Source: Halorhodospira halochloris
GTDB lineage: Bacteria > Pseudomonadota > Gammaproteobacteria > Nitrococcales > Halorhodospiraceae
Direction of reading: 5' to 3'
DNA: 64,000 nucleotides
Assembly (NCBI RefSeq): GCF_002356555.2
Contig: NZ_AP017372.2
Span: 1,240,001-1,304,000 of the forward strand
Under the pieces are notes generated by a model. It worked only from the letters and a program-made list of their open reading frames with translations, was not told the DNA's origin and did no database searches. Each line of letters begins with the position of its first letter. Position 1 is the first letter of the stretch. The position numbers were made by a program, and so were the translations under genes. Of the stretch, positions 1 to 9,199 are shown one piece after another.

Positions 1-580
1 CCTCGCAAAAGATCGCCGCGGTAAAGCTTTGCTCGCCCCAGCGCACTCGGTCGGTGTCGATCTCAAGTTCGGCAGGATCGAAGCGCTGCCGGTATAGTGA
101 GCCCTGCTCCCGGAGTAATCGTGCGGTAGCATCAAGAAGGGTCGGGGCATCGAGATGGCCGCCATGGATCTCGAAGCTGCCCAGCGGATCAGTGAGGATC
201 CCGTTACAGCCGCCAGGCTGATGGAAGTCCCCGAGCCATCTGGCATACGGCTCTTGTTGCTTGCGCTTGCGATAGCGGGGGATCTCATCGCGATGGCAGA
301 CGTTGTGCAGCAGCGTAAAACGGTGCAGGATCCGGCAGCCGAAACGGCGCTCTAGCTCTTGGTAACGCTGCCAAGAGAAGAGTACGCTCGGCGATCCTGC
401 CGCTGGAAAGGTCAGCCTAGGGCCGGCTAGGGGGGTTGCCAAGCCGCCGGTGATGCGCGATGCCGCGTCGGCCTCGGCGCTGTCAACAACGCTGACTTGG
501 CACCCGCGCTTAAGCAGGGCGAGTGCCGTCAAACTGCCGGCAAGCCCCTGGCCGACAATCAGGTAGTGGTAAGACTCCAA
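1..580 (-). CDS. FAD-dependent oxidoreductase (DAO-like), 3' end outside window
   Basis: The first 193 residues are open to the window edge, so the C-terminal part is missing. I chose a TTG start at 580 because AAGGGA lies just upstream and the protein then begins directly with a dinucleotide-binding fold: YHYLIVGQGLAGS has the GxGxxG pattern, and an acidic residue (VSVVD) ends the second strand. A following ITGGLATPLAG segment resembles the FAD-contacting loop of D-amino-acid-oxidase-like flavoproteins. The substrate cannot be told from this half. It lies 57 bp downstream of the DUF3006-like gene on the same strand and may share its transcript. The flavin-binding fold is well supported; the subfamily is not. 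Confidence 0.75.
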   Translation of the reverse strand, partial: MESYHYLIVGQGLAGSLTALALLKRGCQVSVVDSAEADAASRITGGLATPLAGPRLTFPAAGSPSVLFSWQRYQELERRFGCRILHRFTLLHNVCHRDEIPRYRKRKQQEPYARWLGDFHQPGGCNGILTDPLGSFEIHGGHLDAPTLLDATARLLREQGSLYRQRFDPAELEIDTDRVRWGEQSFTAAIFCE

Positions 581-637
581 CTGATGTTTCCCTTATGGTT
601 GGGTATGATGGGAGCGCAGTTAGCCAATCAACCGCTA

Positions 638-916
638 TCAATAATCCCTATCGTGCAGATCTAGGCTGCCCAAATCCCCCGCTGTGGGGTTCTCATTATT
701 GCCACCGGGGGCGTTTGAGAAGGTTGCTTCTGCTATGTCGCCTGACTCAGGCATGAAAACTGTAACCGTGTCACCTTCAACGGTTCCGTTAGGTAAGCGG
801 TTTAGGGGTACAATCTCCATGCTCGCTTCGGGGCCGATAAGGATTCTGGCCAAGCCTTGGTCTATGGAATCAACGGTAGCCATCTGACCGGCTTGGTGAT
901 CATGGTCGCTAATCAT
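638..916 (-). CDS. Small DUF3006-like protein
   Basis: This 92-residue protein has no signal peptide or membrane segment. Its centre (ATVDSIDQGLARILIGPE, then PNGTVEGDTVTVF) follows the pattern of the DUF3006 family: a short beta-rich domain that opens with a variant of 'VDRIEDGxAVL' and ends with 'xEGDxV'. The function of that family is unknown. The Asn/Asp-rich tail looks disordered. The ATG at 916 has AGAGG about 8 bases upstream; a second ATG at residue 12 would also leave the domain whole. It precedes the FAD oxidoreductase on the same strand. Confidence 0.55.
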   Translation of the reverse strand: MISDHDHQAGQMATVDSIDQGLARILIGPEASMEIVPLNRLPNGTVEGDTVTVFMPESGDIAEATFSNAPGGNNENPTAGDLGSLDLHDRDY

Positions 917-1124
917 GACCGAGAGCCTCTATTGCCAACATTGTTGCGGACGGTGTAAGACGTATCACCAATAATAGCCGCTTCGATGCGCAAACTAAAA
1001 CACCAAAGTTGGTTAGTCTAGTTCAGAGTATGGCTGGTGAGGCGAAGAACCGCGGATAATTATTTTGTTATCAGTGTCATTGTGGTGAAGTTGTACACTG
1101 ACTACCGACAACGGAGGATGATAA

Positions 1125-1907
1125 ATGAGGATAGGAAAAGTATGCCGGGCGAGCTTGCTCGGGTGGGGATTGGGGCTGTTGCTAGCATCGAGCGCCGCTC
1201 TGGCTAACCCTCAGGAAGAGCTGGTACATGCCGCCATCGATGGTGGCCCGGATGATATTGCCGCTGCTGTTGAAAACGGCGCAGACGTTAATGAGCCCCA
1301 CGAGGGTGGCTGGACCGCCTTAATGATAGCGGCCGAACTCAATGATGCCGATGTGGTTAAGAAGCTTATCGACGAGGGGGCAGACGTCTCGGTACAGCGC
1401 GAGGCTAGCGGTTTCTCGGCGCTGATGATTGCCGCCGAGCACAATGATGCCGAGGTTGTGCAAGCCCTGCTTGATGCCGGTGCCGATACTGAGATGCGGG
1501 ATAATGAAGACTGGACAGCCTTAATGCTGGCGGCCGCATGGAATGACCCCGAGGTGGTTGAAGTACTGCTGGATGGCGGAGCTGATATTGACGCGCGCAG
1601 TGACGGTGGGGGCACCGCGCTCATTTTTGCGGCGCGCAATAATAATGCGGCGATGGTAGAGGCCCTTATTGAGGGCGGCGCCGATGTCAATGCCCGCAAT
1701 GAGTGGGGATTTACCAGCCTGATGGCGGCATCTTACGCCAATGAGCCAGGGGTGGTTAGCTCGTTGATTGAGGCCGGCGCCGATCCGACCTTGACTGATC
1801 GGCACGATCAAACAGCCGCCGACTGGGGTAGGCGCAATTCCCGAGTTCACGATACACAAGTCTATTATGCCATGCGCGATGCCGAGGAAGAGGTTCAGGA
1901 GGAGTGA
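1125..1907 (+). CDS. Secreted ankyrin-repeat protein
   Basis: The protein has 260 residues. An N-terminal signal peptide (basic start, hydrophobic core LLGWGLGLLLASSAALA, likely cleavage after ALA near residue 27) sends it to the periplasm. The rest is about six ankyrin repeats of 33 residues with the recurring TALMIAAExND...V..LL..GADV pattern, ending in an acidic tail. Ankyrin repeats bind proteins; the partner cannot be predicted. The start is fixed by GGAGG 9 bases upstream. It stands alone between oppositely oriented neighbours. Confidence 0.85.
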   Translation: MRIGKVCRASLLGWGLGLLLASSAALANPQEELVHAAIDGGPDDIAAAVENGADVNEPHEGGWTALMIAAELNDADVVKKLIDEGADVSVQREASGFSALMIAAEHNDAEVVQALLDAGADTEMRDNEDWTALMLAAAWNDPEVVEVLLDGGADIDARSDGGGTALIFAARNNNAAMVEALIEGGADVNARNEWGFTSLMAASYANEPGVVSSLIEAGADPTLTDRHDQTAADWGRRNSRVHDTQVYYAMRDAEEEVQEE

Positions 1908-1980
1908 GCGCTGGGGCTGGAGTGCTGATTAGCGCTGCAGGTCAGTCAGCTGTTTTCCTCAGGCAGTCGCGGAGACGGTA

Positions 1981-3252
1981 CTAACGCACAACCGGCAGAT
2001 CCGACCAACGCGTCGTATAGGCAGGTGATAGGTTTTTCCGGCGCATCCGCCAGCCGGCGGGGCCGCGGCGCTGCACTCCGAAGGTAACGGCGCTCTGGCC
2101 GTGGCGGCGATTGATCGCATCGACCGTGTGCATAAGCTGTTCGGAGCGAGCGCGTGCGCTGTGATCGGTGAACAGATCAGCGGATGCCGCCGGGGACTGT
2201 AGCTCGGCGAGCATAATGCCTGCCTTGATGTAGGCATAGCCAGGCTGCCAAAGCTGCTCGGCAATGTGGAGAGCGGCGGTGAGCAAATCGCGGGTATCGG
2301 CAGTAGGTACCGGTAAACGGCTAGAAGCCGAGGGCGTGTGCTGAGGCTCAGCCGCCAGGTGCGGGTTGGTGCGCAGAAAGACCGTTAGCGCCCCGGCATA
2401 CTGACCGGTCCCCCGCAGGCGCTCGGCAGCGCGTACCGCGTAATCAGCAACAGCCTCGCGCATGGCCGAGTACTCCCTGATCGGGGCGCCGAAGGTCCGC
2501 GAGCAGATGATCTGCTGTTGCGGCGCAGGCTCGCTGTCAAGGTCGTGGCAGGCCCTGCCGCGCAGCTCCTCTGCGGTGCGTGCTAGAGTTACTGGGAAGA
2601 GCTGACGTATGCGGCTGTCCCGGAGGAGGGCTAGGTCGGCGGCGCTCCTAACACCAAGGGCTTCTAGCCGCTCGGCGAAGCGACCCCCGACGCCCCATAC
2701 CTCTTTAACCGGGATGTTTTTAAGGGCCTTGGTGCGCCTGTCAGGTTCACGCAGGCATGCGACACCATTATGCTGGGGGTCCTGTTTAGCAATGTAGTTG
2801 GCGAGCTTGGCTAGCGTCTTAGTTGGACCGATGCCGACGCTTACTGGCAGTCCGACATCACTTAAGACTCGAGCCTGGACCTGGCGACCGAACTCTAACG
2901 GATCGCTCAGCGCATCCAGACCGGTTAGATCGAGGAAGGCCTCGTCAATGGAGTAGACCTCGACGGCAGGGGCGAGCTCTTCCAGGGTGCGCATGACTCG
3001 CGCCGATAGATCGGCATAGAGGGCGTAGTTAGAGGAGAAGACCGCGGTACCGGCGGATTGTAGGGTGTCACGGACCCGAAAGTAAGGCTCGCCCATCGGT
3101 ACACCGAGCGCCTTAACCTCCGCCGAACGGGCTACAATGCAGCCGTCGTTGTTGGAGAGAACCACCACCGGGCGCCTAGCCAGATCGGGGCGAAACAGCC
3201 TCTCGGCACTGGCATAGAAGTTGTTCACATCAACTAGGGCGTAGATAGGCAT
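1981..3252 (-). CDS. umuC: DNA polymerase V catalytic subunit UmuC
   Basis: A Y-family translesion polymerase of 423 residues, the usual UmuC length. The start MPIYALVDVNNFYASAERLF carries the first catalytic Asp. SNNDGCIVARSAEVKALG and YSIDEAFLD supply the fingers and the second acidic pair, followed by the helix-hairpin-helix and little-finger regions and the UmuC-type C-terminus. The same frame stays open upstream to 3543, but that extension only overlaps umuD. The ATG at 3252 shares one base with the umuD stop (TGATG), the expected translational coupling. With cleaved UmuD it would copy damaged DNA during the SOS response. Confidence 0.93.
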   Translation of the reverse strand: MPIYALVDVNNFYASAERLFRPDLARRPVVVLSNNDGCIVARSAEVKALGVPMGEPYFRVRDTLQSAGTAVFSSNYALYADLSARVMRTLEELAPAVEVYSIDEAFLDLTGLDALSDPLEFGRQVQARVLSDVGLPVSVGIGPTKTLAKLANYIAKQDPQHNGVACLREPDRRTKALKNIPVKEVWGVGGRFAERLEALGVRSAADLALLRDSRIRQLFPVTLARTAEELRGRACHDLDSEPAPQQQIICSRTFGAPIREYSAMREAVADYAVRAAERLRGTGQYAGALTVFLRTNPHLAAEPQHTPSASSRLPVPTADTRDLLTAALHIAEQLWQPGYAYIKAGIMLAELQSPAASADLFTDHSARARSEQLMHTVDAINRRHGQSAVTFGVQRRGPAGWRMRRKNLSPAYTTRWSDLPVVR

Positions 3253-3680
3253 CAGCGCAAGGCATGGATGACGAAGGTGACTACACCGAAGATCTCGAGC
3301 ATTTCCGGGTCGGGGATAGCGATCGGCGCGTAATCTTCGTTCTCGGCCACCAGGCGCAGATTCGGACGGAGCTCCAGCCGCTTTACCGTCAGCTCGCCTT
3401 GCCAGGCGGCGATGACAATATCGTTGTGCTTGGCCTCGATGGCCCGATCGACAACCAGCACATCGCCGGGGTGGATGCCCGCCCCGAGCATCGACTCGCC
3501 TGCAGCGCGGACAAAGTAGGTCGCCGCCGGGTGATCTATGCACAGCTCGTTTAGATCAAGCGCCCGATCGACATAGTCCTGCGCCGGTGATGGGAAACCG
3601 GCAGTAACTGACTCCAAGAACAGCGGGCAGCGTAGCTTTGTGGGTTCTTTAGCGCACGGTTGAGGATCTGTAACCAACAT
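3252..3680 (-). CDS. umuD: UmuD, self-cleaving Pol V accessory subunit
   Basis: A 142-residue protein of the LexA/UmuD S24 peptidase family. The self-cleavage site is visible as Ala27-Gly28 (SVTAGFPSPA), the nucleophile as Ser63 (AAGESMLGAG) and the general base as Lys100 (ELTVKRLEL). In the known family, RecA-stimulated removal of the N-terminal arm gives UmuD', which activates UmuC. It overlaps umuC by one base. I found no CTGT-N8-ACAG LexA box in the short gap after the upstream kinase gene, so SOS control is expected from the family but not shown here. Confidence 0.92.
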   Translation of the reverse strand: MLVTDPQPCAKEPTKLRCPLFLESVTAGFPSPAQDYVDRALDLNELCIDHPAATYFVRAAGESMLGAGIHPGDVLVVDRAIEAKHNDIVIAAWQGELTVKRLELRPNLRLVAENEDYAPIAIPDPEMLEIFGVVTFVIHALR

Positions 3681-3701
3681 CGATGTTATAACTCCGTCAT
3701 A

Positions 3702-5837
3702 TCAGCTCTGGGGATCGATGAGCCGTTGTTCTCCTGCCCAGCGGAGCACTGCGAGCAGGTCCTGGCGTTGCACCGGTTTAGTCAGGAAGGTATCGGCGCC
3801 GAGCTGCTCGCACTCAATGCGCATATGCTCCCCGGCGTGGGCAGTGAGCATGGCTATACAAGTTCTATCTAGGTTGCGCTCCTTTTCTTGGTGGCGGATT
3901 TGCTCAAGGGTCTGCAGACCATCAAGGTAGGGCATTTGGACATCAAGGAGCAGCAAATCGAAGCTCTCTTGACGCCACTTTTGCAGCGCCTGCTGGCCAT
4001 CCGTGACTAATATAACAGTGGCGCCGAGTTGCTCGAGGATGGTCTGCACCAGTAGGGCGTTGGTCGGCTCGTCTTCGGCGACCAGAACTGAAACTCCCTG
4101 GTGAAAACCCTCTTTAGCATAACCATCTTCTGGAGTGGCGTTTGCTGGTTGGCCATCTCGACTAGGAGGCGTATGCTGAGAGCTAGTTCCGGGTAATTGC
4201 TCAGAGGGGCTGCTCTCTTCTCGATTGCAGGGAGTATGCTTGGCAGCGCTCACGGGTGCCTCATGGCCGTAGCGTTGCTCCTGATCGCCCTGAGGAGTAT
4301 CTGCGGTAGCCCGTAAGTCGGCGCTAAAGTAAAAAGTTGAGCCGCGCCCCAAGGTGCTCTCCAGCCATAAGTCACCCCCCATCAGCCGGCAGAGTTCGCG
4401 GCTTATAGTAAGGCCTAGGCCGGTGCCGAGGGTGCGTGACCCGGACTGGTCTAACTGTGTGAACGGCTCGAAGATCCGTGTCTGCTCCTGGGCCGATATA
4501 CCGGGTCCTGAGTCAGTTACCGCGACCGTGACCAGATCGTTGCTGTCTACTCCGGCGTGGACCGAGATGCTGCCCTGATCGGTGAATTTAATGGCGTTAA
4601 TAACCAGATTGTAGAGAACCTGAGCAAAGCGCACGTCGTCGCCATAGACGTATTCAGGCAGATCATCGTCTATCCTGACAACAAGCTCTAACCCCTTTTC
4701 CTCAGCGTGTAGAGTGAGCAGCTCAAGCTGTTCCTGGATAAATGAGCGCAGATTAAAGAGCTCTTCGCGCAGTTGCACATTGCCGCTCTCTAAGCGAGAG
4801 AGTTCGAGCAGGGTGTCAATTAGCCCGTGCAGCCTGAATCCAGCACGCCGGCTGAGACTGATGTAGTGGCGTTGGGTCTCGTCGAGACCAGAGGAGTCTT
4901 GGAGTAGTTCGGTAAAGCCGAGGATAGCGTTTAGCGGGGTGCGCAGATCGTGACTGACGGCGTTGAGAAAGTCGGTCTTTACCCGGTTGGCCTCCTCGAG
5001 CTTGAGCTGCAGGTTCTTTTGTTCGGTGATATCCCGGGCTGAACCGACAAAGCGAACAGCTGCAGCGTTATCCTCGTAAACGGGGAATTCGCGCTCTTCA
5101 ATCCAGCGCACCTCGCCGTCGGGGCGGATTATCCGGTAGGTGCCTTTAAAGCCCTGTCCGGAATCGAGACACTTTTTGTGTTCGCAGAAGATCCGCTCCC
5201 TATCCTCGGGATGGATGGCAGCAAAGAACTCTCCCGGATCTTTATAGAGAGCTGTGGGGCTTCTGCCCCAGACCCTGGCGAATGAGTCATTAACGTAAAT
5301 AAACTTCTCTTTGTTTCTAATCCATATCGTCTCATCGATGGTCGAGGCGATCTCGGTGAAGCGTTTCTCGGTACGTTGGAGCGACCTTTCCGCTGTATGG
5401 CGATCAGTTATATCCAGGTGATTGACTACGACCCCATAGATTTTACCTTGCTTGGCCAAAGGGGTGGCCTGCATAAGGAACCAGCGCTCTTGGTATGGCG
5501 AATGGCAGGGATATTCATGCACAAATAGCCTTATATCCCCGGCGAGAATGGCTACAATGCCCTGATATGCCTTGGTTGCGTCCGGATCGCCACTCTCCAT
5601 GGCTCTTTTCAGAACATCAAGATAATCGCTACCAATTTCGAGGGTGTGGCCGCTGCCGCCGTTATTCAGGGCGAAGCTTCGCCAGGCCTCGTTGACCATA
5701 ATTATCTTGCCGGAGGTGTCTATGACGGCAATATTCGAGCTGAGGGCATCGAGGCTGGCATTGGCCAGTTCCTCATTGCTTATGCTGATAGGGGCTTGCG
5801 GATAAGAGCCCCGAGAGCTTTTATTATCGGTCGCCAT
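3702..5837 (-). CDS. PAS-PAS hybrid histidine kinase with receiver domain
   Basis: A 711-residue protein without membrane segments, so probably a cytoplasmic sensor. Two PAS domains (about 25-135 and 150-270, the second ending in a PAC segment RDITEQK) lead into a HisKA domain with SHDLRTPLN (phospho-acceptor His near 295). The HATPase follows, with N box NLVINAIKF and G boxes DSGPGIS and GTGLGLTIS. A low-complexity linker rich in Gln, Ser and Pro joins a C-terminal receiver with LLLLDVQMP (Asp near 632) and FLTKPV. All catalytic motifs are intact. The signal and output partner are unknown. Its stop is only 21 bp upstream of umuD, so read-through into umuDC is possible. Confidence 0.9.
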   Translation of the reverse strand: MATDNKSSRGSYPQAPISISNEELANASLDALSSNIAVIDTSGKIIMVNEAWRSFALNNGGSGHTLEIGSDYLDVLKRAMESGDPDATKAYQGIVAILAGDIRLFVHEYPCHSPYQERWFLMQATPLAKQGKIYGVVVNHLDITDRHTAERSLQRTEKRFTEIASTIDETIWIRNKEKFIYVNDSFARVWGRSPTALYKDPGEFFAAIHPEDRERIFCEHKKCLDSGQGFKGTYRIIRPDGEVRWIEEREFPVYEDNAAAVRFVGSARDITEQKNLQLKLEEANRVKTDFLNAVSHDLRTPLNAILGFTELLQDSSGLDETQRHYISLSRRAGFRLHGLIDTLLELSRLESGNVQLREELFNLRSFIQEQLELLTLHAEEKGLELVVRIDDDLPEYVYGDDVRFAQVLYNLVINAIKFTDQGSISVHAGVDSNDLVTVAVTDSGPGISAQEQTRIFEPFTQLDQSGSRTLGTGLGLTISRELCRLMGGDLWLESTLGRGSTFYFSADLRATADTPQGDQEQRYGHEAPVSAAKHTPCNREESSPSEQLPGTSSQHTPPSRDGQPANATPEDGYAKEGFHQGVSVLVAEDEPTNALLVQTILEQLGATVILVTDGQQALQKWRQESFDLLLLDVQMPYLDGLQTLEQIRHQEKERNLDRTCIAMLTAHAGEHMRIECEQLGADTFLTKPVQRQDLLAVLRWAGEQRLIDPQS

Positions 5838-5898
5838 ATTCGCATTCTCTCGCGGTAGTCCCTCGCCGTGTGGGATTGATTAATCAGGGGGAACCGCG

Positions 5899-5923
5899 AA
5901 AATCCGCCGGTGGGGCGGTTTTT
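5899..5923 (-). terminator. Rho-independent terminator after the BASS gene
   Basis: Read on the minus strand, CCGCC, a five-base loop and GGCGG are followed by ATTTT. The A/T flanks are symmetric enough for some activity in both directions. It lies between the end of the BASS transporter gene and the start of the kinase gene and would keep their transcripts apart. Confidence 0.6.
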
Positions 5924-5936
5924 CGGATCTGCCTTT

Positions 5937-6956
5937 TTAATAGGTTGTGTCGACATCGCCGACTACCTTTCTGGGGTAACGGGTTTGGTACTCTTCACCG
6001 AACAGGCGTTTGTGAACCCTGGTGTTCTGGTGAAGCTCCCAGTCTACTTTACCTATGCGACGATAGAACAGAGTGACGAATGATGAAGTTACCACAATAA
6101 AGGCTGAGTAGAGTATGGCAATCCACAGCATTTCGCTTTGAATCGGCTCAGAGAAGCTGAGCAGGATAATGGCAAAGGCGATCGGCCCATTCTGGATGCC
6201 AGTCTCAAGCGAGATTGAGCGTTTAAATCGTGGCGGCATACGAAATGCTGTAGCAGTGCCATAACCGAACAAAAATCCAACTAGGCCTATGCAGATAGAG
6301 GCTACGTATATCTCCCAGGGGGTAGCTAGGAAGTATTCGGTACGTAGCAGCAGAGCGGAGAAGAGCAGAAAGAGAATAACTATTATCGCCATAAATCCGG
6401 CGGTATCCTCGGCGGTTTTGGCCCAATCGGGAGAAAACCGGCGGAGAACCATGCCGGCGGCCACTGGGACTATTACCACTAGCAGTGAGCTGACTATATT
6501 GCTATACGGGATAACAAAATGCCCCTCTTCGCCGCCCTTGCGCATCTGCTCATCGAGTTGAGCCGCGAAACCGCTGGCGTAGAGCTCGAGGAGCAGCGGC
6601 ATCATTATCAGTGCTAGTACCGTCGAGGCAGCGGTCATTGAGATGCTCAGCGCTACTGAGCCGCGGGCGAAATAGGTGAACATGTTAGAGGTACTGCCCC
6701 CGGGTAGGCAGCCGATAAGGATCAAGGCGATTGCCTTGGCCGGCGAGAGCTGAAGCAGGTGGGCGAGGCTGAAGGCTATCAGCGGCATGAGGCCGAATTG
6801 GGAGAGAAACCCGATGAGCATGCCGCGGGGGCGGTATAAGGCGTTGCGGAAATCTTGCGGAGTAAGCGCTGCGCCCATGCCGAACATGATGATCAGCACC
6901 ATGATGGCGAGTAGGCCTTGTTGGGCGGGGTTGAGAAGCTGCTGCTCGATTTCCAT
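5937..6956 (-). CDS. BASS-family (bile acid:sodium symporter-like) transporter
   Basis: A 339-residue inner-membrane protein with about nine or ten hydrophobic segments. Two hallmark stretches of the bile acid:sodium symporter superfamily are present: GCLPGGSTSNMFTYFARG and ETGIQNGPIAFAI, the broken helices that form the sodium sites in known structures. A loop rich in charged residues lies near 130-150. Bacterial members carry organic anions such as pantoate, pyruvate or sulfonates, and the substrate cannot be assigned here. The start ATG at 6956 is followed at once by a short cytoplasmic segment. It lies downstream of the acyl-CoA synthetase gene, separated by a palindromic element. Confidence 0.85.
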   Translation of the reverse strand: MEIEQQLLNPAQQGLLAIMVLIIMFGMGAALTPQDFRNALYRPRGMLIGFLSQFGLMPLIAFSLAHLLQLSPAKAIALILIGCLPGGSTSNMFTYFARGSVALSISMTAASTVLALIMMPLLLELYASGFAAQLDEQMRKGGEEGHFVIPYSNIVSSLLVVIVPVAAGMVLRRFSPDWAKTAEDTAGFMAIIVILFLLFSALLLRTEYFLATPWEIYVASICIGLVGFLFGYGTATAFRMPPRFKRSISLETGIQNGPIAFAIILLSFSEPIQSEMLWIAILYSAFIVVTSSFVTLFYRRIGKVDWELHQNTRVHKRLFGEEYQTRYPRKVVGDVDTTY

Positions 6957-7014
6957 ATTACCCTACCGTTGTTCCTGTTTGCTAGCTTAGTCCACGGTCA
7001 AAAATTAGTCTATA

Positions 7015-7057
7015 GGGCGTCTTTAAAGACTCCCCGGTGCCATTAGCTGCCCTGTTG
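7015..7057. repeat. Isolated left arm of the palindromic element
   Basis: The sequence CTTTAAAGACTCCCCGGTGC followed by a gctgccctg run resembles the outer left arm of the complete elements and the isolated arm at 22391-22444, but it has no partner arm. It directly precedes a complete copy, as at 22.4 kb. Confidence 0.55.
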
Positions 7058-7207
7058 GGTGCTTCTAAAAACTTTCCCGGTGCCACCATCCGCCCCGGTG
7101 TGGAGGGCGCCGTGAACCCATCCCTGGAGGCTTCATGGCACCATCCTTGGCGCCATGACCTCCCCACCGGGACGGGTGGTGGCGCCGGGGAGGTTTTTAT
7201 CAGTACC
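7058..7207 (+). repeat. Palindromic mobile element, copy 1
   Basis: A diverged complete copy. The core reads GGCGCCGTGAACCCATCCCT, then GGAGGCTTCATGGCACC; plus orientation is defined here by GCCGTGAATCCATCCCTGGA. The arms (gtgccaccatccgccccgg and its partner) pair with several mismatches and no flanking duplication is evident, so this copy looks old. It lies between the acyl-CoA synthetase gene and the BASS gene, both on the minus strand. Confidence 0.85.
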
Positions 7208-7213
7208 GGTAAC

Positions 7214-9169
7214 CTAATCATGGCCGGCATATAGTGCATCTATTTCATCGGCATATTTTTCGGCAATAACATGGCGCTTTACCTTTAATAGCTGCGTCAG
7301 CTCGCGCCCTGTGCTAAAGCCATTACTAAGTAACCGGAATAGGCGGACCCGCTCGTGGGCACGAAAGCCCTGCTGAGCGTTGATCCGCGACTTTATCTCG
7401 CTATCTATCCATAGGCGTGCTTCGGGTAGTTCGGCGAGTTCACTAATCGACTCGACGGCGAGCCCGGCCTCGCGAAAGCCCTCTAGCGAGGGGACTATGA
7501 GGGCCGCCGGTGAGCGCCGATCCTGGCCAACCACTACGCACTGCTCGATTAGCGGCGATTGGGTCAGCTGTAGCTCGATCGGGGCAGGTTCGATGTTTTC
7601 ACCATTGGCCAAAACAATGGTCTCTTTGCAGCGGCCAACTATCTTGAGGCACTCGCGATAGGTGACTAGGCCGATATCACCGGTGTGCAACCAGCCATCA
7701 CGCAGCACCTCGGCGGTTGCCTCGGGGTTACGGTAGTAGCCCTTCATGACCTGCGGGCCACGTACGACAACCTCGCCCTTCAAGTCGCGACCGTAATCCT
7801 TGCGGGTTGGGTCAGGGTAGAGTGTCTTGCCGGTATCCAGGCAGACTATGCGCAGTTCAGTGCCCGGTATTGGGGGGCCGACGGTGCCGATGAGCAGACT
7901 ATCGTAGGTGCGCACGGCGAGCACCGGCGATGTTTCGGTTAGTCCGTAACCCTCGAGGACGGGTATGCCGAGATAGTTAAAAAATTGATCTATGCCATCA
8001 GGCAAGGCGCCGCCACCGGATACCGAGCCCTTGAGGTTGCTGCCCACGGCCATGCGCACCTGCTCAAGGACTGCGGCGTTAAAGAAGCCGTACCACGGCA
8101 GGATTATAAACCAGCGCAGGGCGTGACCGATGCCTAGCAAGCCGTTGCTGAGCCAGCTGCGGCGGTGCATGTCGGTGCGCCGGCCGGTTAGAAAGAACAC
8201 CGACTCCTTATAGTAGTGGCTGAGGAAATAGGCCGTGCGAAAGAGGGCACGGCGCATGGGGTGGCGTTGGCGCACCCCTTTGAGGATACGTTGGTGCAGG
8301 TTTTCCCAGAGCCGCGGCGCCGAACCGATAAAGGTCGGCTCAACATTGCGCAGGTCCTCTTGCAGGGTTTTTACCCCCGAGTAGTAGGTGCAGCAGCCGT
8401 TACTGATGGCAAACATCTCGAAGACCCGCTCGAAGACGTGCCAGATCGGTAGGATCGAGACCACACGGTCGGCGCAGCTGATCTGCACGGGGATGTTCTC
8501 GATCTGCGAGATCATGTTGGCGTGAGTGAGCATGACCCCTTTCGGGGCGCCGGTGGTACCGGAGGTGTAGATCAAGGTAAAGAGATCTTCGGGCTGAATG
8601 CGCTCGATGCGCGCCTCAACATTGCGGTCGCCGGCCTGCCTGAGCTCTCGGCCACGTTCGATTAGCTCATATATATGCGGCGAGTGCTGGCGTGCCCCGG
8701 CGCCGGGCTCAAGGAGTATGAGCTTGTTGAGATCGGGCAGCTGAGCGCTCAAGGCGACTACCCGGTCGTGCAATTCGGCGGTTTCGACGAAGGCAATGCG
8801 CACCCCGGCGTGACCGAATATGGCGACTATCTCATCGTCGGTTACATCGCTGCCGCGAGGGACGTTGGCGGCCCCGGCAAGCTGGGTGGCGCAGTCGGCG
8901 ATGATCCACTCCAGGCGGTTATCGGCGAGGATGCCGATATGGTTTTGGTGCTCGACGCCGAGCTCGATGAGCGCCGTTGCTAGGGCCTGGCCCATCTCGT
9001 GGAGTTGGCGAAAGCTGGTCGGGATCCACTCGGTCGCCTTGCGCCGCGTAGCGAAGGCCGGCAGGTCGGCAAAGGTCTCCGCCGCCCTTTGGTAGAGCAG
9101 GGCGAGGTTGGGGGCGGTAATGCGTTGATAGTTAGAAGGGGCGGCCTTGAGACTGGGCAAGTTGATCAT
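7214..9169 (-). CDS. AMP-dependent long-chain acyl-CoA synthetase
   Basis: A 651-residue member of the acyl-adenylate-forming superfamily. The ATP-binding loop IYTSGTTGAPKGVMLTH is near residue 200, and the adenine-binding motif GYGLTETSP and the hinge DGWLHTGDIG follow in the usual order. Length and layout match FadD15/FAA-type long-chain acyl-CoA ligases, which activate fatty acids with ATP and CoA. A central insert with a hydrophobic stretch (LRWFIILPWYGFF) suggests peripheral membrane contact. The C-terminal lysine region is intact. Nearby fadL could supply imported fatty acids. Chain-length preference cannot be read from sequence. Confidence 0.9.
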   Translation of the reverse strand: MINLPSLKAAPSNYQRITAPNLALLYQRAAETFADLPAFATRRKATEWIPTSFRQLHEMGQALATALIELGVEHQNHIGILADNRLEWIIADCATQLAGAANVPRGSDVTDDEIVAIFGHAGVRIAFVETAELHDRVVALSAQLPDLNKLILLEPGAGARQHSPHIYELIERGRELRQAGDRNVEARIERIQPEDLFTLIYTSGTTGAPKGVMLTHANMISQIENIPVQISCADRVVSILPIWHVFERVFEMFAISNGCCTYYSGVKTLQEDLRNVEPTFIGSAPRLWENLHQRILKGVRQRHPMRRALFRTAYFLSHYYKESVFFLTGRRTDMHRRSWLSNGLLGIGHALRWFIILPWYGFFNAAVLEQVRMAVGSNLKGSVSGGGALPDGIDQFFNYLGIPVLEGYGLTETSPVLAVRTYDSLLIGTVGPPIPGTELRIVCLDTGKTLYPDPTRKDYGRDLKGEVVVRGPQVMKGYYRNPEATAEVLRDGWLHTGDIGLVTYRECLKIVGRCKETIVLANGENIEPAPIELQLTQSPLIEQCVVVGQDRRSPAALIVPSLEGFREAGLAVESISELAELPEARLWIDSEIKSRINAQQGFRAHERVRLFRLLSNGFSTGRELTQLLKVKRHVIAEKYADEIDALYAGHD

Positions 9170-9199
9170 GCTCGCGCTGACTCCGGATTTGTGCCTGAC

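Noticed and set aside
3253-3543. N-terminal extension of the umuC frame
   Set aside because: It overlaps umuD in another frame and reads as Arg/Cys/Pro-rich shadow; the family start at 3252 is coupled to the umuD stop.
3681-3701. LexA box before umuDC
   Set aside because: I looked for CTGT-N8-ACAG in the gap and the end of the kinase gene and found none; SOS control remains only an expectation from the family.
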